Below are positions 9,284-18,228 of a stretch of DNA of 64,000 nucleotides, piece after piece. This DNA comes from Pseudomonas sp. AB6 (GTDB lineage Bacteria; Pseudomonadota; Gammaproteobacteria; Pseudomonadales; Pseudomonadaceae). The first letter of the stretch is position 1. Each line of letters begins with the position of its first letter. Location: positions 965,501-1,029,500 of the forward strand of contig NZ_JAVIWJ010000001.1 in assembly GCF_034314105.1 (NCBI RefSeq), in the 5' to 3' direction. Position numbers and translations under genes: made by a program. The notes beneath the pieces are model-generated. The model made no database searches and was not told where the DNA came from. It was given only the letters and a program-made list of their open reading frames with translations.

Positions 9284-9363
9284 GAGACGAACCTCGTGGT
9301 TTCTTTTGGCGATTAGAGAGCCTACCCGGTTTGATCGTCAACTATGGCTCTGAAATCCATTCC

Positions 9364-9445
9364 CGAATAAATTCGGTCCCACTGGACTCCCAACTCCCTA
9401 CAAAAATCTGTGCAGCGCCAAAAACGGTGGGACCGAATTTATTCG
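9364..9445. repeat. REP-like inverted pair
   Basis: A perfect 19-bp inverted repeat: CGAATAAATTCGGTCCCAC at 9364-9382 and its complement at 9427-9445, separated by 44 bp. The motif (GGGAcCGAATTtATTCGCG) recurs in variant form at 20169-20190 and 31066-31153, so this is a dispersed family typical of Pseudomonas extragenic DNA. Confidence 0.75.
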
Positions 9446-9544
9446 CGAAGGCTTGCGTCCTCACGCTGCAAATCTTAAATAGCACAATGTGCCACCCAGT
9501 TTGCTGCGCGACAGCGCGGCGTCGAAGCCGTGGCGGCCCCTTCT

Positions 9545-10430
9545 ACAGATTTACAAAATGCCGGGTATCGCTGGCGAGGGTGGCGGCCAGAAAGTCAGCA
9601 AACGCGCGCGCTGCCAGGCGCGTGGTCGACCCATCTGAAAGTACGCGTGGACGGGCAGTTCGGCCATTTTCCATTCTGGAAATAGGTGCACCAAGGCTCC
9701 GCTTTCTAACTCCAATGCGCAGGCTCACGACGTGGTGGATGTAATCCCCAAGCCTCCTGTTGCTGCCGCTAGCGCCCCTGCGGTGTCATTGATCGAGACC
9801 TGGGGGTTAAGCGTGATAGATGAAACCTTGCCGTCGCGCTCAAATTGCCACGAAGAGATTTGTGCACCGGCCGAGCCGCCGATGATTCGATGGTGCTCGA
9901 TGTCGGCTGGGGTGTCCGGTGTGCCGTGGCGCGCGAGGTAGCCGGGAGAGGCCACGATCACACGGCGCATCGTTCCAATCTGCCGGGCGGTACCGGCAAG
10001 TCCGGCAAGTTGCCCACGCGGATGCCGACGTCGACAGCTTCTTTGACCATGTCCTGCCACTGATCTTCATGCAGCAGCTCGATGTGCAGCAGCGGATGAC
10101 GTTCAGTAAACGCAGACAACTTGGGCAGCACGACGCGGATACCCATCGTTGACGGCATCCCGATGCGGAGCAGGCCACGTAGCTCTCCGGTTTCCCGCAC
10201 GCTGTTCTGCGCGTCATCGACGGCCGCGAGAATCGGTTCCATGCGCGTCAGAAATTCGATGCCCGCTTCGGTCGGAACCACGGTTCGGGTGGTGCGTGAA
10301 AGCAGCCGCGCACCAGCTCCGCAATCATCCGGGAGACCTGAGGCTGCGCAAGCCCGCTCTCGCGAGCGGCTGCCGAGAAACTCCCAAGGCGGGCACGCGG
10401 GTGTAAAGCCGCAACGTGAGGATATCTCAG
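9545..10430 (-). pseudogene. degenerate LysR-family regulator
   Basis: All parts of a LysR protein can be read on the minus strand, but in shifting frames. The start (ILTLRLYTRVPALG) is near 10425. The HTH (SFSAAARESGLAQPQVSRMI) sits in another frame. LLSRTTRTVVPTEAGIEFL through the effector domain lies in a third (to about 9985). ASPGYLARHGTPDTPADIEH is in a fourth to 9725, and the C-terminal part is shifted once more. At least four frameshifts are needed, so the gene is dead. It faces the SDR fragment at 10420-10590, which suggests a decayed regulator-oxidoreductase pair. Confidence 0.8.
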
Positions 10431-10590
10431 CCCAGTTGAAGTGGTCACTGACGCGCTGGACGCCCTTGAAGCGGGCACCAACGATGAAGTTATCGCCGGC
10501 GCCCAGTCGCGTGGCATTCACGATGCATTCACTGCCGACCCGAAAAAGGTGCAGGCAATGATGTCGACCAAACTTCCCCAGCGCGTTTGA
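10420..10590 (+). pseudogene. C-terminal fragment of an SDR oxidoreductase
   Basis: From about 10429 the plus strand reads SPVEVVTDALDALEAGTNDE and ends at a TGA (10588-10590). This is the C-terminal part of SDR proteins of the kind in which an EVV.dALdalEAG helix precedes an EVIA strand. There is no Rossmann domain upstream, because the sequence joins directly to the head of the LysR pseudogene. About 80 percent of the gene is therefore missing. Fragment length and join suggest a deletion. Confidence 0.6.
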
Positions 10591-10620
10591 TTCCCTAACT
10601 GACTTAACGACAAGGCCATC

Positions 10621-11161
10621 ATGGACTTTCTTCAGACTTTGACCCAACGCAATACTGAATTCGCAGAGACCGGTTTCTCTGCTGCCCTCAAGATTATTCC
10701 TTCACGCAAAAAACCATGATCATCGGCTGCGTCGACCCTCGGGTCGACCCCATGGACGTGCTCAAACTCGCGCCCGGCGAGGCCGCCGTTATCCGCAACG
10801 TGGGCGGCCGCGGGAACCCGGCGCTGTTCGGAATGATGGCCATTCTTGGCACCGTCTCGCGGGTTGCTGGCGCGCAGGTGGGTCATGGCTGGAACCTGAT
10901 CGTCTTGCACCACACCGACTGCGGCATATCCGGTTGCTATCACCACGCCCCTGAGTTGTTGGCGAAATACATGGGCGTCGAAGAACACCAGCTTGAGGCG
11001 CTGCAGATCGACGATCCGTATAAAGCGGTCGAGATAGACGTCGCCGCACTGAAAGCCAACCCGAATTTGCCGGGTGGAATTACCGTGACAGGGCTTGTTT
11101 ACGACGTGGCTATCGGGCGAATTGATACGGTAGTACCGGCAGGGTTGCTTCGGGGGAGTAG
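10621..11161 (+). pseudogene. beta-carbonic anhydrase with frameshift
   Basis: The ATG at 10621 begins MDFLQTLTQRN, a normal start for small Pseudomonas carbonic anhydrases, and runs to a stop after IIPSRKKP. The rest, from about 10713, is in another frame: MIIGCVDPRVDP, RNVGGRGNP, LHHTDCGISGC, with the zinc ligands Cys, Asp, His and Cys. The shift lies at an A6 run (10709-10714). One extra A would restore the frame. A second shift near the 3' end takes the frame past the probable stop at 11159-11161 to 11315. The enzyme would hydrate CO2 if intact. A sequencing error in the A run is possible. Confidence 0.75.
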
Positions 11162-11256
11162 GGTTGTTGTCTCGATGTGGAACTGCGCTCGATGTTTAGG
11201 GCGGAGTCACGACCGAGCCCGCGCTCAATCAGGTTTCACGTACAAGGGAGCCATCA

Positions 11257-11340
11257 ATGCAAAACCCAACCATGCCCAAATCCATCCTCCTCATCGGCGC
11301 ATCCCGTGGCCTTGAAATCCCCATATCCTCGAGAGTTTGA
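11257..11340 (+). pseudogene. N-terminal fragment of an SDR oxidoreductase
   Basis: A 28-codon frame with a good Shine-Dalgarno (AAGGGAG) encodes MPKSILLIGASRGLE, the cofactor-binding start of an SDR protein (GASRGLG), and then stops. Nothing of the remaining 200 or more residues follows. It is the mirror image of the C-terminal SDR piece at 10420-10590, but the two need not come from one gene. Confidence 0.5.
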
Positions 11341-11429
11341 ACACCCTGTTGAAACAACAGGTGCTCCAACTGTTGGCGACGATAAAACAATGAGCCCACG
11401 ATAAATGCCGTTAGTGCTAGAGAGACAGA

Positions 11430-11591
11430 TCAGCTCTCAGCGGCAATGATTGGCTCAAGACTGGATTCAGCCGCCAATTTCAATCGGTCGGCTTTACTGA
11501 CGTAGGTAGACCGATTTGACGGTGCCAATTTGGAACTGGCCTTTTTAGCTTTGGCCTTGAATAACTGCTGTAGTTTTTTTTGACGATTCAT
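11430..11591 (-). CDS. DUF2986 small basic protein
   Basis: 53 aa from the ATG at 11591. The sequence MNRQKKLQQLFKAKAKKAS and YVSKADRLKLAAE matches the DUF2986 pattern: a Lys-rich start, then a (Y)(V/I)SKADR segment. Function is unknown. It lies 109 bp downstream of trmK on the same strand, which may be conserved. A small hairpin (CCTGTTG/CAACAGG, 11345-11361) lies beyond its stop, but without a T tract. Confidence 0.75.
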   Translation of the reverse strand: MNRQKKLQQLFKAKAKKASSKLAPSNRSTYVSKADRLKLAAESSLEPIIAAES

Positions 11592-11700
11592 AGTTCTGCT
11601 CAGCATGTAATTGCTTGAAGGGTATCAGCTTAACTATTGCCCCGATGCTTGTCAGGCTGCGACGCGGTTAGTGCCTGGTCTGATCACCGCTCGGCACCGT

Positions 11701-12399
11701 TCAACACGCCAGCAGTTCGGTTATCCACCGGGCCTGTTGGGCGACGTCCTGCACCTTGTCCTCGGACAAGGCCTGCCGCGCCTTGGCGAAATGAGTCAAG
11801 GTCTTCTGCTTCTGACGCAGTATGCGCTGCCACTTGAGCAAAAACGCCGGGCTACGCGCCTGCATCTGCAGCGGGCCGAAGTACAACTCCTCGGCGGTGT
11901 ACATCACCGGGCAGGCGCGCTCAGCCACGATGATTTCATAGTCGAAGCGGTTTTCTCGCAGCACCTCCTCGCAGAGAATTCGGTAGCCATTGTCCATCAG
12001 CCATTGGCGCAAAGGCTGCTCGCCGCCGTTGGGCTGCAGAATCAGCCGCTCCTGGCCGCTCAAGCGCGCCTTACCGCTGTCAAGAATGTCGCGAATCGTC
12101 TCGCCGCCCATGCCGCAAATGCTGATTGCCGTGATCCCGTCTCTGGCATCAATCGCTGCCAGGCCGTTGGCCAGACGCAAAGTGATTCGCTGGTCCAGGC
12201 CATTCTCGCGTACCGTGCGTTGGGCCGAGCGGAACGGCGTCAAGGCCACTTCACCGAGCACCGCTGTCGCGATGAGACCCCGGTGCATCAACGCTACCGG
12301 CAGGTAGCCGTGATCCGAGCCAATATCGGCCAGTCTTGCACCTGCTGGCACATTTGCCGCCACGCGCTCCAAACGCATGGACAAAGTGTGTTCGTTCAA
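11701..12399 (-). CDS. trmK: tRNA (adenine(22)-N(1))-methyltransferase, TrmK family
   Basis: 232 aa class I SAM-dependent methyltransferase. ADIGSDHGYLPVAL (residues about 24-37) is the SAM-binding loop, and ISICGMGGETIRDIL is the family-specific motif IV region. By family it methylates N1 of A22 in tRNA. The C-terminal part is coiled and basic, as in TrmK. Its start overlaps the stop of the upstream racemase-like gene by 4 bases, so the two share an mRNA. A second Met at codon 7 is an alternative start. Confidence 0.87.
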   Translation of the reverse strand: MNEHTLSMRLERVAANVPAGARLADIGSDHGYLPVALMHRGLIATAVLGEVALTPFRSAQRTVRENGLDQRITLRLANGLAAIDARDGITAISICGMGGETIRDILDSGKARLSGQERLILQPNGGEQPLRQWLMDNGYRILCEEVLRENRFDYEIIVAERACPVMYTAEELYFGPLQMQARSPAFLLKWQRILRQKQKTLTHFAKARQALSEDKVQDVAQQARWITELLAC

Positions 12400-13055
12400 C
12401 TGCGGTCCTTTTTTTCGACTTCCAGTGCGGCCCTCAAACCTGCCGTTGCGCTGGTGAGTGGGGGTGGGCCAGCGGTCACAAGCGAAGCGGCGCCACTCAT
12501 GGATGCTTGTGCCAGTGCAACTACTGACGCGCCGTCGATATAGGCAGCGTCTACCGCTTTCGCAATGGCCGCTAAGTATCCCTCAAGGTCGCCAGACTTG
12601 AACAATGCCCAAGCGCCGGAAACAAGCTGCACCTCGACCAATGCGTTTGATCCCTGCGCAGCATGAAGGAACAGACGAGAGGTGGGGTCGATTGTGGTTT
12701 CGACCGCGCACAACACTACGACTTTGCCCCCCGCAGAACCTGCATGAACGGCAGCCGAGGCCAGTGCTTCATCGACTCTCAAAATCGGCGACTGAGCATT
12801 TGCAATGCCCTCGATAGCGGGGCCCAAGGTCGAACAGGTAAGCGCAACGGCGTCAGCGTGCTGAGCGAGTGAAAACAGCGCTAGTTGCGTTGCATTCAAT
12901 AGGTCAGCCGTCAGTCCACCGGCACGCTCGGCCGCAGCCAAGAGGTCCGCTCGAACTTCATGCCGCAAAATTTCGGGCCCAATACCCAGCTCCTTTGCGG
13001 CCAAGTCAAAGACCGCTATGTTGCTCTCAGCCGTGTGTAGGCAGGTGATACGCAT
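12396..13055 (-). CDS. aspartate/glutamate racemase-family protein
   Basis: 219 aa from the ATG at 13055. A GTG one codon earlier is possible. It resembles the Asp/Glu/hydantoin racemase superfamily: HTAESNIAVFD at the start and DAVALTCSTLGPAIEG with the first catalytic Cys (TCST). The expected second catalytic Cys is in doubt. The matching loop reads VVALAQASMSGAA, with Ala/Ser in place of Cys, so it may be a one-Cys arylmalonate-decarboxylase-like enzyme or a non-racemase. Coupled to trmK by an ATGA overlap, which probably reflects shared transcription only. Confidence 0.8.
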   Translation of the reverse strand: MRITCLHTAESNIAVFDLAAKELGIGPEILRHEVRADLLAAAERAGGLTADLLNATQLALFSLAQHADAVALTCSTLGPAIEGIANAQSPILRVDEALASAAVHAGSAGGKVVVLCAVETTIDPTSRLFLHAAQGSNALVEVQLVSGAWALFKSGDLEGYLAAIAKAVDAAYIDGASVVALAQASMSGAASLVTAGPPPLTSATAGLRAALEVEKKDRS

Positions 13056-13231
13056 CACTCAATCTCTTTCTCTCAGGTTTATGAATGCTGTTGTCAGGTC
13101 GCACTTCACCCTAACAGCTTCCTGGACTCCACAGGGTATGGGAGACCATTCAACCCGCCGGCTTGGATTACACTGCGGATGGAATTAACGGCGATATTTT
13201 TGAAACGCCCTAGGCCACCGACAGGTACAGC

Positions 13232-13525
13232 GTGAGTAAAACTAACCTCCTTTCCCCAATCATCGTGTGTGCAACGCTCTTGGCAGGTGCAAGCGCTGCG
13301 AGCGCCGGAGCCGTTTATAAATGCACCAATCCAGACGGCAAAAGCATCTTTCAGCAGACACCGTGTAGCGTTGACTCGCTTAATGCATCAACGTCATATA
13401 CGTCTCAACGGCAAGAAGCCGTCCTCAAAGCCGCAGCGGCTGACTACGCCGAGCGGATTAAAGAGGTGGAAGTGTTGATGGAGAATGACGAGAAATTAAA
13501 TGAGGTGTTGGAGCGGAAACGGTAG
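13232..13525 (+). CDS. DUF4124-domain exported protein
   Basis: 97 aa starting at GTG. The signal peptide covers residues 1-26 (ending ASAGA), and VYKCTNPDGKSIFQQTPCS is the DUF4124 motif with its two Cys. The rest is helical and charged (YAERIKEVEVLMENDEKLNE). Proteins of this type are periplasmic and common in Pseudomonas, with no known function. No neighbour suggests one. Confidence 0.82.
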   Translation: MSKTNLLSPIIVCATLLAGASAASAGAVYKCTNPDGKSIFQQTPCSVDSLNASTSYTSQRQEAVLKAAAADYAERIKEVEVLMENDEKLNEVLERKR

Positions 13526-13611
13526 AGAGGTTTGTTGGGATCTGGTCTCAGAGCGGTGCATTGTGGTCGCTGGTGACGGGCTAATTCGACCCCCAGGAGC
13601 CGGTTAGCAAT

Positions 13612-13640
13612 GGCAGGATTCGGCCAAAAGCGGACTGTTA
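13612..13640 (-). repeat. short extragenic repeat, inverted copy left of the ATPase
   Basis: Read on the minus strand, the segment has TCCGCTTTTGGCCGAATC and then CTGCC. The same motif (TCCGCTTCTGGCC + GAAAACTGCC) lies in the opposite orientation at 16501-16517, continuing at 18131-18140, where the IS1182-family element interrupts it. The rest of the 409-bp gap 13526-13934 shows no gene. It holds this repeat and a T-rich stretch at 13645-13665. Confidence 0.55.
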
Positions 13641-13934
13641 TAGAAAAATAAATCTGTCCCCTTTTCGATGATGCGCAACTTGAAGATGCAGAGTGGCTAG
13701 CTGTAGTCGAGGTGCGTAGGACGCGCGACCACTCCCCCAGAGCGACCAAAAAACAGAAGTGCATCTAAAACCGGGTTCGCGGTGGTAGTTTTCGATTGCT
13801 ACCCCTTAAAAAGCTGGTGTATTGGTCTACGCTGAGGGGGCAAAAGGCCACCTCTTGCTCTGGATTCGAGGATGACGTGCGCCTAAGGCCGCCTTGGCTT
13901 GTTCCCGAACTTCCCCTCTCCACGGATGCGAGAC

Positions 13935-16373
13935 ATGATTGAATCGATCACCCTTTCCAACATAGCAACCTACAGCCCCGTAACCCCCGAAACGATTCAA
14001 AACCTTAAGGCTGTGAACTACTTCTACGGTGCAAACGGAGCAGGCAAGACAACGATCAGCAGGCTGATAAACAACCCCGCACTTTCAACGACCTCCAGGG
14101 TCACGTGGGCGAAGGGCAATCCGATTCCGGCAATGGTCTACAACAACGATTTCATCGCTGCGAATTTCACTGATTCGAAGCAGTTCAAAGGTGTGTTCAC
14201 GCTGGGGCAGGCCGAGCAGGCGCAACTTGATCACCTGGAAGAGCTCAATAAGGAAAGAAACCGCCACGCGCTGTTCAAAACCAAAGCGCAAGAAAACCTA
14301 CACGGCCTAGACGGTAAGAGCGGGAAGGTCGCCGAAAACAATACCCTGGAAGAAAAACTAGTAGGACGGTGTTGGGAACAAAAGCAGAAGCACGACGATG
14401 AGTTTCAGGGGGCTTTTAAAGGCCTAAGAAATAACCGGGAGGCCTTCAAGAATAGGGTCTTACAGGAGAGCAAAAATAATACTTCCCAGTTGGTTGATAT
14501 CGAAGACCTGCGCAAACGCGCAGACGTACTTTATGGTGACGTACCATTACCCATGAATGCCATCTCCATTCTTGACCTGTCTCGCTTGGTCGCGCTTGAG
14601 CAAAACCTTGTCATGAGCAAGAAAGTGGTCGGCAAAGAGGACGTCAATGTATCTGCGATGATCCAGCACTTGGGGAACAGTGACTGGATTAGGCAAGGTA
14701 TGAAGTACTTGGGCCATACCGACGACGACTGTCCTTTCTGTCAACAGAAATTGCCGCATGAATTCCAAGAAAGCCTTGAGGATTACTTCGACGAAACGTT
14801 CGAAGCTGGTACTAGAGCTCTTTCGCAGTTTCGGGATACTTATAACGCAGTAGCAGATGGACTGTTAGCCCAGGCTCAAATAGTCCTAGCCACGGATTGT
14901 TCGCATCTAGATAAAGAGAAACTTGATCTTCAATTGCAGGCCCTGAATGCAATCCTGTTGGTGAACAGGCAACGCATTGACCACAAGGTGGCTAGCCCCA
15001 GCATTGACGTGGCGTTGGAAAGTCTTGCAGATATTCCGCTTAGAATTTCTGAGCTGATAAATTTAGCCAACCTCAAGGTTTCTGAACATAATCGTCTTGT
15101 TTCGGGATTCTCCGTTGAGCAGAAGAAGTTAACAGATGCGGTGTGGCGGTATCTTCTTGATGTTGAGCTTAAAGACACTCTTGCTGATTACACCAAAGAT
15201 GTTGATCGTATCGGCAAAGCAATTGATGGCATCACTGTAAGCCTAGATAGGGCAACGTTAGATATATCCACAGCTGACGCAGAAATTGCGAAGATTGAAA
15301 CTTCGCTGACAAGCGTGAAACCTACTGTCATTGCGATCAATAAAATCCTGAAAAACTTTGGATTCCGAAGTTTCTCCCTAGATCCTGCGTGTGCCGATAA
15401 TTCATATCGCCTCATCAGAAGCGATGGAACTGATGCTAAAGCTACGCTCAGTGAAGGCGAAAAGACCTTCGTTACCTTCCTTTACTTCTATCATTTGCTT
15501 AGGGGAAGTATCTCGAACTCAGGTATCAGCACTGATCGAATAGTCGTCATTGATGACCCGGTTTCAAGCTTGGATAGCGATGTGCTGTTCATCGTAAGTA
15601 GTTTGATCAAAAAGCTCTTTCACGAGGTTCGCCAGAAGGGGAATAACCTAAAACAGGCCTTTATCCTGACCCATAACGTGCACTTTCATAAAGAAATCAC
15701 CTTTAATCCCCAGAGGACTGGAGATGTTTCAGTTAAGGATGAGACGTTTTGGGTAATACGCAAGCCCGATCATTTCTCGAAGATCGAAGGCTTTGAGAGC
15801 AATCCTATTAAAACATCCTATCAGCTGCTGTGGGCAGAGTTGACAAAAAAACCACTGCCGGTGCTTACAATCCAAAACACCATGCGTAGGATCTTGGAGA
15901 ACTACTTCAAAATCCTAGGGAATATAGATACGCATGTTATCATTGACAAGTTTGAAGGGCAGGAAAAGGTTCAATGTCAGTCATTAATCAGTTGGGTTAA
16001 CGACGGATCGCACTATTCGCCAGATGAGCTGTACGTGGCAATAAGCGATGGTATGGCACAAAGCTATATAAAAATCTTCTTCAAGGTCTTTAAGACTATG
16101 GAACATATGCCTCATTATAAAATGATGATGGGGCGAGACTTTGTCGATTTAGATCCTGTTGAGGAAAAGCCAGAAGATGAGGATCTGTTCGGAGATGCTG
16201 GCGGCACTGAAGCTGGGGCAGATGAAATTATCGTTTTTTCAGGAGCGCTTGGTGATGTAGTTGCTGTCGAGCCATTGCGCACTGCTGCGTCCTTGGTAAT
16301 CCCCATTTTAGCGCAGTCTCCTAAGCCATTCTCAGCCGGCGCGGATGGTTCGGACCCTGATATCCCATTCTGA
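13935..16373 (+). CDS. AAA_13-family ATPase, PrrC/RloC-like (candidate anticodon nuclease)
   Basis: 812 aa from the ATG at 13935. A start at 13899 is possible. The ABC-type ATPase is split: Walker A GANGAGKT at 32-39, signature LSEGEK at 505-510, Walker B VVIDDPVSSLD with Asp540 and Asp541, and H-loop His580. Between the halves are long helical stretches and a CPFC pair (Cys266, Cys269), like the zinc hook of RloC. The C-terminal part has RRILE (Arg651, Glu655) and NDGSH (His693), which resembles the Arg-Glu-His nuclease site of PrrC/RloC. Such proteins cut tRNA anticodon loops in phage defence. That role is inferred. No restriction-modification genes are near. The Asp/Glu-rich tail is unusual. 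Confidence 0.8.
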   Translation: MIESITLSNIATYSPVTPETIQNLKAVNYFYGANGAGKTTISRLINNPALSTTSRVTWAKGNPIPAMVYNNDFIAANFTDSKQFKGVFTLGQAEQAQLDHLEELNKERNRHALFKTKAQENLHGLDGKSGKVAENNTLEEKLVGRCWEQKQKHDDEFQGAFKGLRNNREAFKNRVLQESKNNTSQLVDIEDLRKRADVLYGDVPLPMNAISILDLSRLVALEQNLVMSKKVVGKEDVNVSAMIQHLGNSDWIRQGMKYLGHTDDDCPFCQQKLPHEFQESLEDYFDETFEAGTRALSQFRDTYNAVADGLLAQAQIVLATDCSHLDKEKLDLQLQALNAILLVNRQRIDHKVASPSIDVALESLADIPLRISELINLANLKVSEHNRLVSGFSVEQKKLTDAVWRYLLDVELKDTLADYTKDVDRIGKAIDGITVSLDRATLDISTADAEIAKIETSLTSVKPTVIAINKILKNFGFRSFSLDPACADNSYRLIRSDGTDAKATLSEGEKTFVTFLYFYHLLRGSISNSGISTDRIVVIDDPVSSLDSDVLFIVSSLIKKLFHEVRQKGNNLKQAFILTHNVHFHKEITFNPQRTGDVSVKDETFWVIRKPDHFSKIEGFESNPIKTSYQLLWAELTKKPLPVLTIQNTMRRILENYFKILGNIDTHVIIDKFEGQEKVQCQSLISWVNDGSHYSPDELYVAISDGMAQSYIKIFFKVFKTMEHMPHYKMMMGRDFVDLDPVEEKPEDEDLFGDAGGTEAGADEIIVFSGALGDVVAVEPLRTAASLVIPILAQSPKPFSAGADGSDPDIPF

Positions 16374-16513
16374 GTCGCTTGAGCCGGCGTGCTTGGTGGT
16401 GCGCCGTTTCAAAAGCTTCTCCCTCTCTGATACTCGCCATATCTATATGAATTATCCCGGCTCTGTAGGCGCCTCCAAATCTCAAAATAGAGCCTTGTTG
16501 AACGTCCGCTTCT

Positions 16514-18130
16514 GGCCGATTCTGTTGAAAAAGTAGACCTTCAACTCGGCCTGCGGCAAAATATGGACATCGGCCGGCGGGAGGATTCGCAGCATGATGG
16601 GACAATTATCGAGTGGACAGGAACGGCTGTTTTACTCGTTCAACATTGAAGATCACATCCCACCAAATCACCTCCTGCGCAACATTGATCGGTGTCTCGA
16701 TCTTAGCGACCTGCGCCATTACCTCGCCGATTTCTACAGCCCAATCGGGCGTCCTTCGATTGATCCTGAACTGATGATTCGTATGCTGGTTGTGGGCTAT
16801 TGCTACGGCATTCGCTCGGAGCGGCGCTTGTGCGAAGAGACCCATTTGAACTTGGCGTATCGCTGGTTTTGTCGGTTGAGCCTTGAAGATGAGGTCCCCA
16901 ATCACTCTACCTTTTCGAAGAATCGGCACGGCCGTTTTCGCGACAGCTCGCTTTTCCGATGGCTGTTCAACGAGGTGCTACGTCGCTGCATGGACGCGGG
17001 TCTGGTCAAGGGAGAAGGTTTTGCTGTGGACGCCAGCGTCATCAAGGCGGATGCCAGTCGGCAAAGAGGCGTACCCGGCAACGAAGAGGTCAACTGGAGC
17101 GATCCGTCACTCAGTACCCGCGCCGTCCGTGAGTACCTGGAAGCGCTGGATGAAGAAGCTTTGGCTGAAGCACTGCCCAAGCGCCTGTCGCTGACCGATC
17201 CACTTGCACGTTGGACCGCAGCGCCAGGAGGTCCGGCGTTCTTTGCTTATTCGACGAACTACCTGATTGATGTAGAGCATGGCGTGATCATGGATGTGGA
17301 GCCGACACCAGCTCATCGCACCGCCGAGGTCGAGAGCACCAAGACCATGATTGAGCGGGTCGAAGAACAGTTCGATATCAAGCCGAATCGGCTCATCGGC
17401 GACACCGCTTATGGAACCGCACCGATGCTGGCCTGGATGGTCGACGAAAAAGATATCGAGCCACATGTGCCGGTTTGGGACAAAACCGAGCGCAAGAACG
17501 ACAGCCTCTCGATCAGCGACTTTCAATGGAATGAAGAGGCGCAGGAATATCATTGCCCCACCGGACACGCGTTGCGTAGCGAGTGGCGAGCCTTCAAGAA
17601 CCAGCGCTCGCATGTCACGAAAGCCGACACCATCATCTTTCGATCCCGGCAAACCGACTGTGCTAAATGCTCAATGAAAGAGCGCTGCTGCCCGAGCACT
17701 TCGTTTAGAAAAATCGCACGCAGCGTCCATGAAGCGGCGCGCGATGTGGCGCGGCGCATCGCAAAGACACCTCAATACGTCTGCTCTCGCCACGAACGCA
17801 AGAAGGTCGAGATGTTGTTCGCTCACCTCAAACGAATCCTGAAACTGGATCGATTGCGACTACGCGGCATGACCGGTGCGAACGATGAATTCACGATGGC
17901 GGCAGCAGTACAGAATCTCCGGAAACTGGCCAAACTTACCTCTCAAGGGCCGCCAACGACGGGATAGGTGCGCCCGAAGTAAGCAAAAAACCTCAAATCA
18001 ACCCACTAACCAAGCTGCAACGGCCAACGCAGAACCGAAAAGCCATTCAACGTGGCGAATAGGTTCTGAAGAGACAGCCAACCTCAACGTGTTCCAGTCT
18101 GAAATTTCGACTTTTTCAACAGAATCGGCC
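16514..18130 (+). mobile_element. complete IS1182-family insertion sequence
   Basis: About 1.6 kb bounded by perfect 21-bp inverted repeats (GGCCGATTCTGTTGAAAAAGT at 16514-16534 and its complement at 18110-18130) with one transposase gene inside. The outer GGCC is itself a palindrome, so it could be a 4-bp target duplication with 17-bp terminal repeats. Joining the flanks across one GGCC gives a sequence that matches the repeat at 13612-13640, which supports that reading. Confidence 0.85.
16594..17967 (+). CDS. IS1182-family transposase
   Basis: 457 aa, complete. The N-terminal part (HLLRNIDRCLDLSDLRHYLA and SIDPELMIRMLVVGYCYGIRSERRL) is the DUF772 domain of this family. The DDE catalytic core is visible as FAVDASVIKADA, RLIGDTAYGTAPML and a C-terminal HERKKVEMLFAHLKRI (the E). 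A Cys cluster (DCAKCSMKERCC) precedes the last part. The frame is intact and both terminal repeats are present, so the element may still be mobile. Confidence 0.93.
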   Translation: MMGQLSSGQERLFYSFNIEDHIPPNHLLRNIDRCLDLSDLRHYLADFYSPIGRPSIDPELMIRMLVVGYCYGIRSERRLCEETHLNLAYRWFCRLSLEDEVPNHSTFSKNRHGRFRDSSLFRWLFNEVLRRCMDAGLVKGEGFAVDASVIKADASRQRGVPGNEEVNWSDPSLSTRAVREYLEALDEEALAEALPKRLSLTDPLARWTAAPGGPAFFAYSTNYLIDVEHGVIMDVEPTPAHRTAEVESTKTMIERVEEQFDIKPNRLIGDTAYGTAPMLAWMVDEKDIEPHVPVWDKTERKNDSLSISDFQWNEEAQEYHCPTGHALRSEWRAFKNQRSHVTKADTIIFRSRQTDCAKCSMKERCCPSTSFRKIARSVHEAARDVARRIAKTPQYVCSRHERKKVEMLFAHLKRILKLDRLRLRGMTGANDEFTMAAAVQNLRKLAKLTSQGPPTTG

Positions 18131-18228
18131 GAAAACTGCCCTATCCCGAAAGGCAACCCTTGCCCGCCGTTCCATCATCCGGCCTACTTCATCGCTGATA
18201 CTTCAGCCCCATACAGAGCATCCCAACA

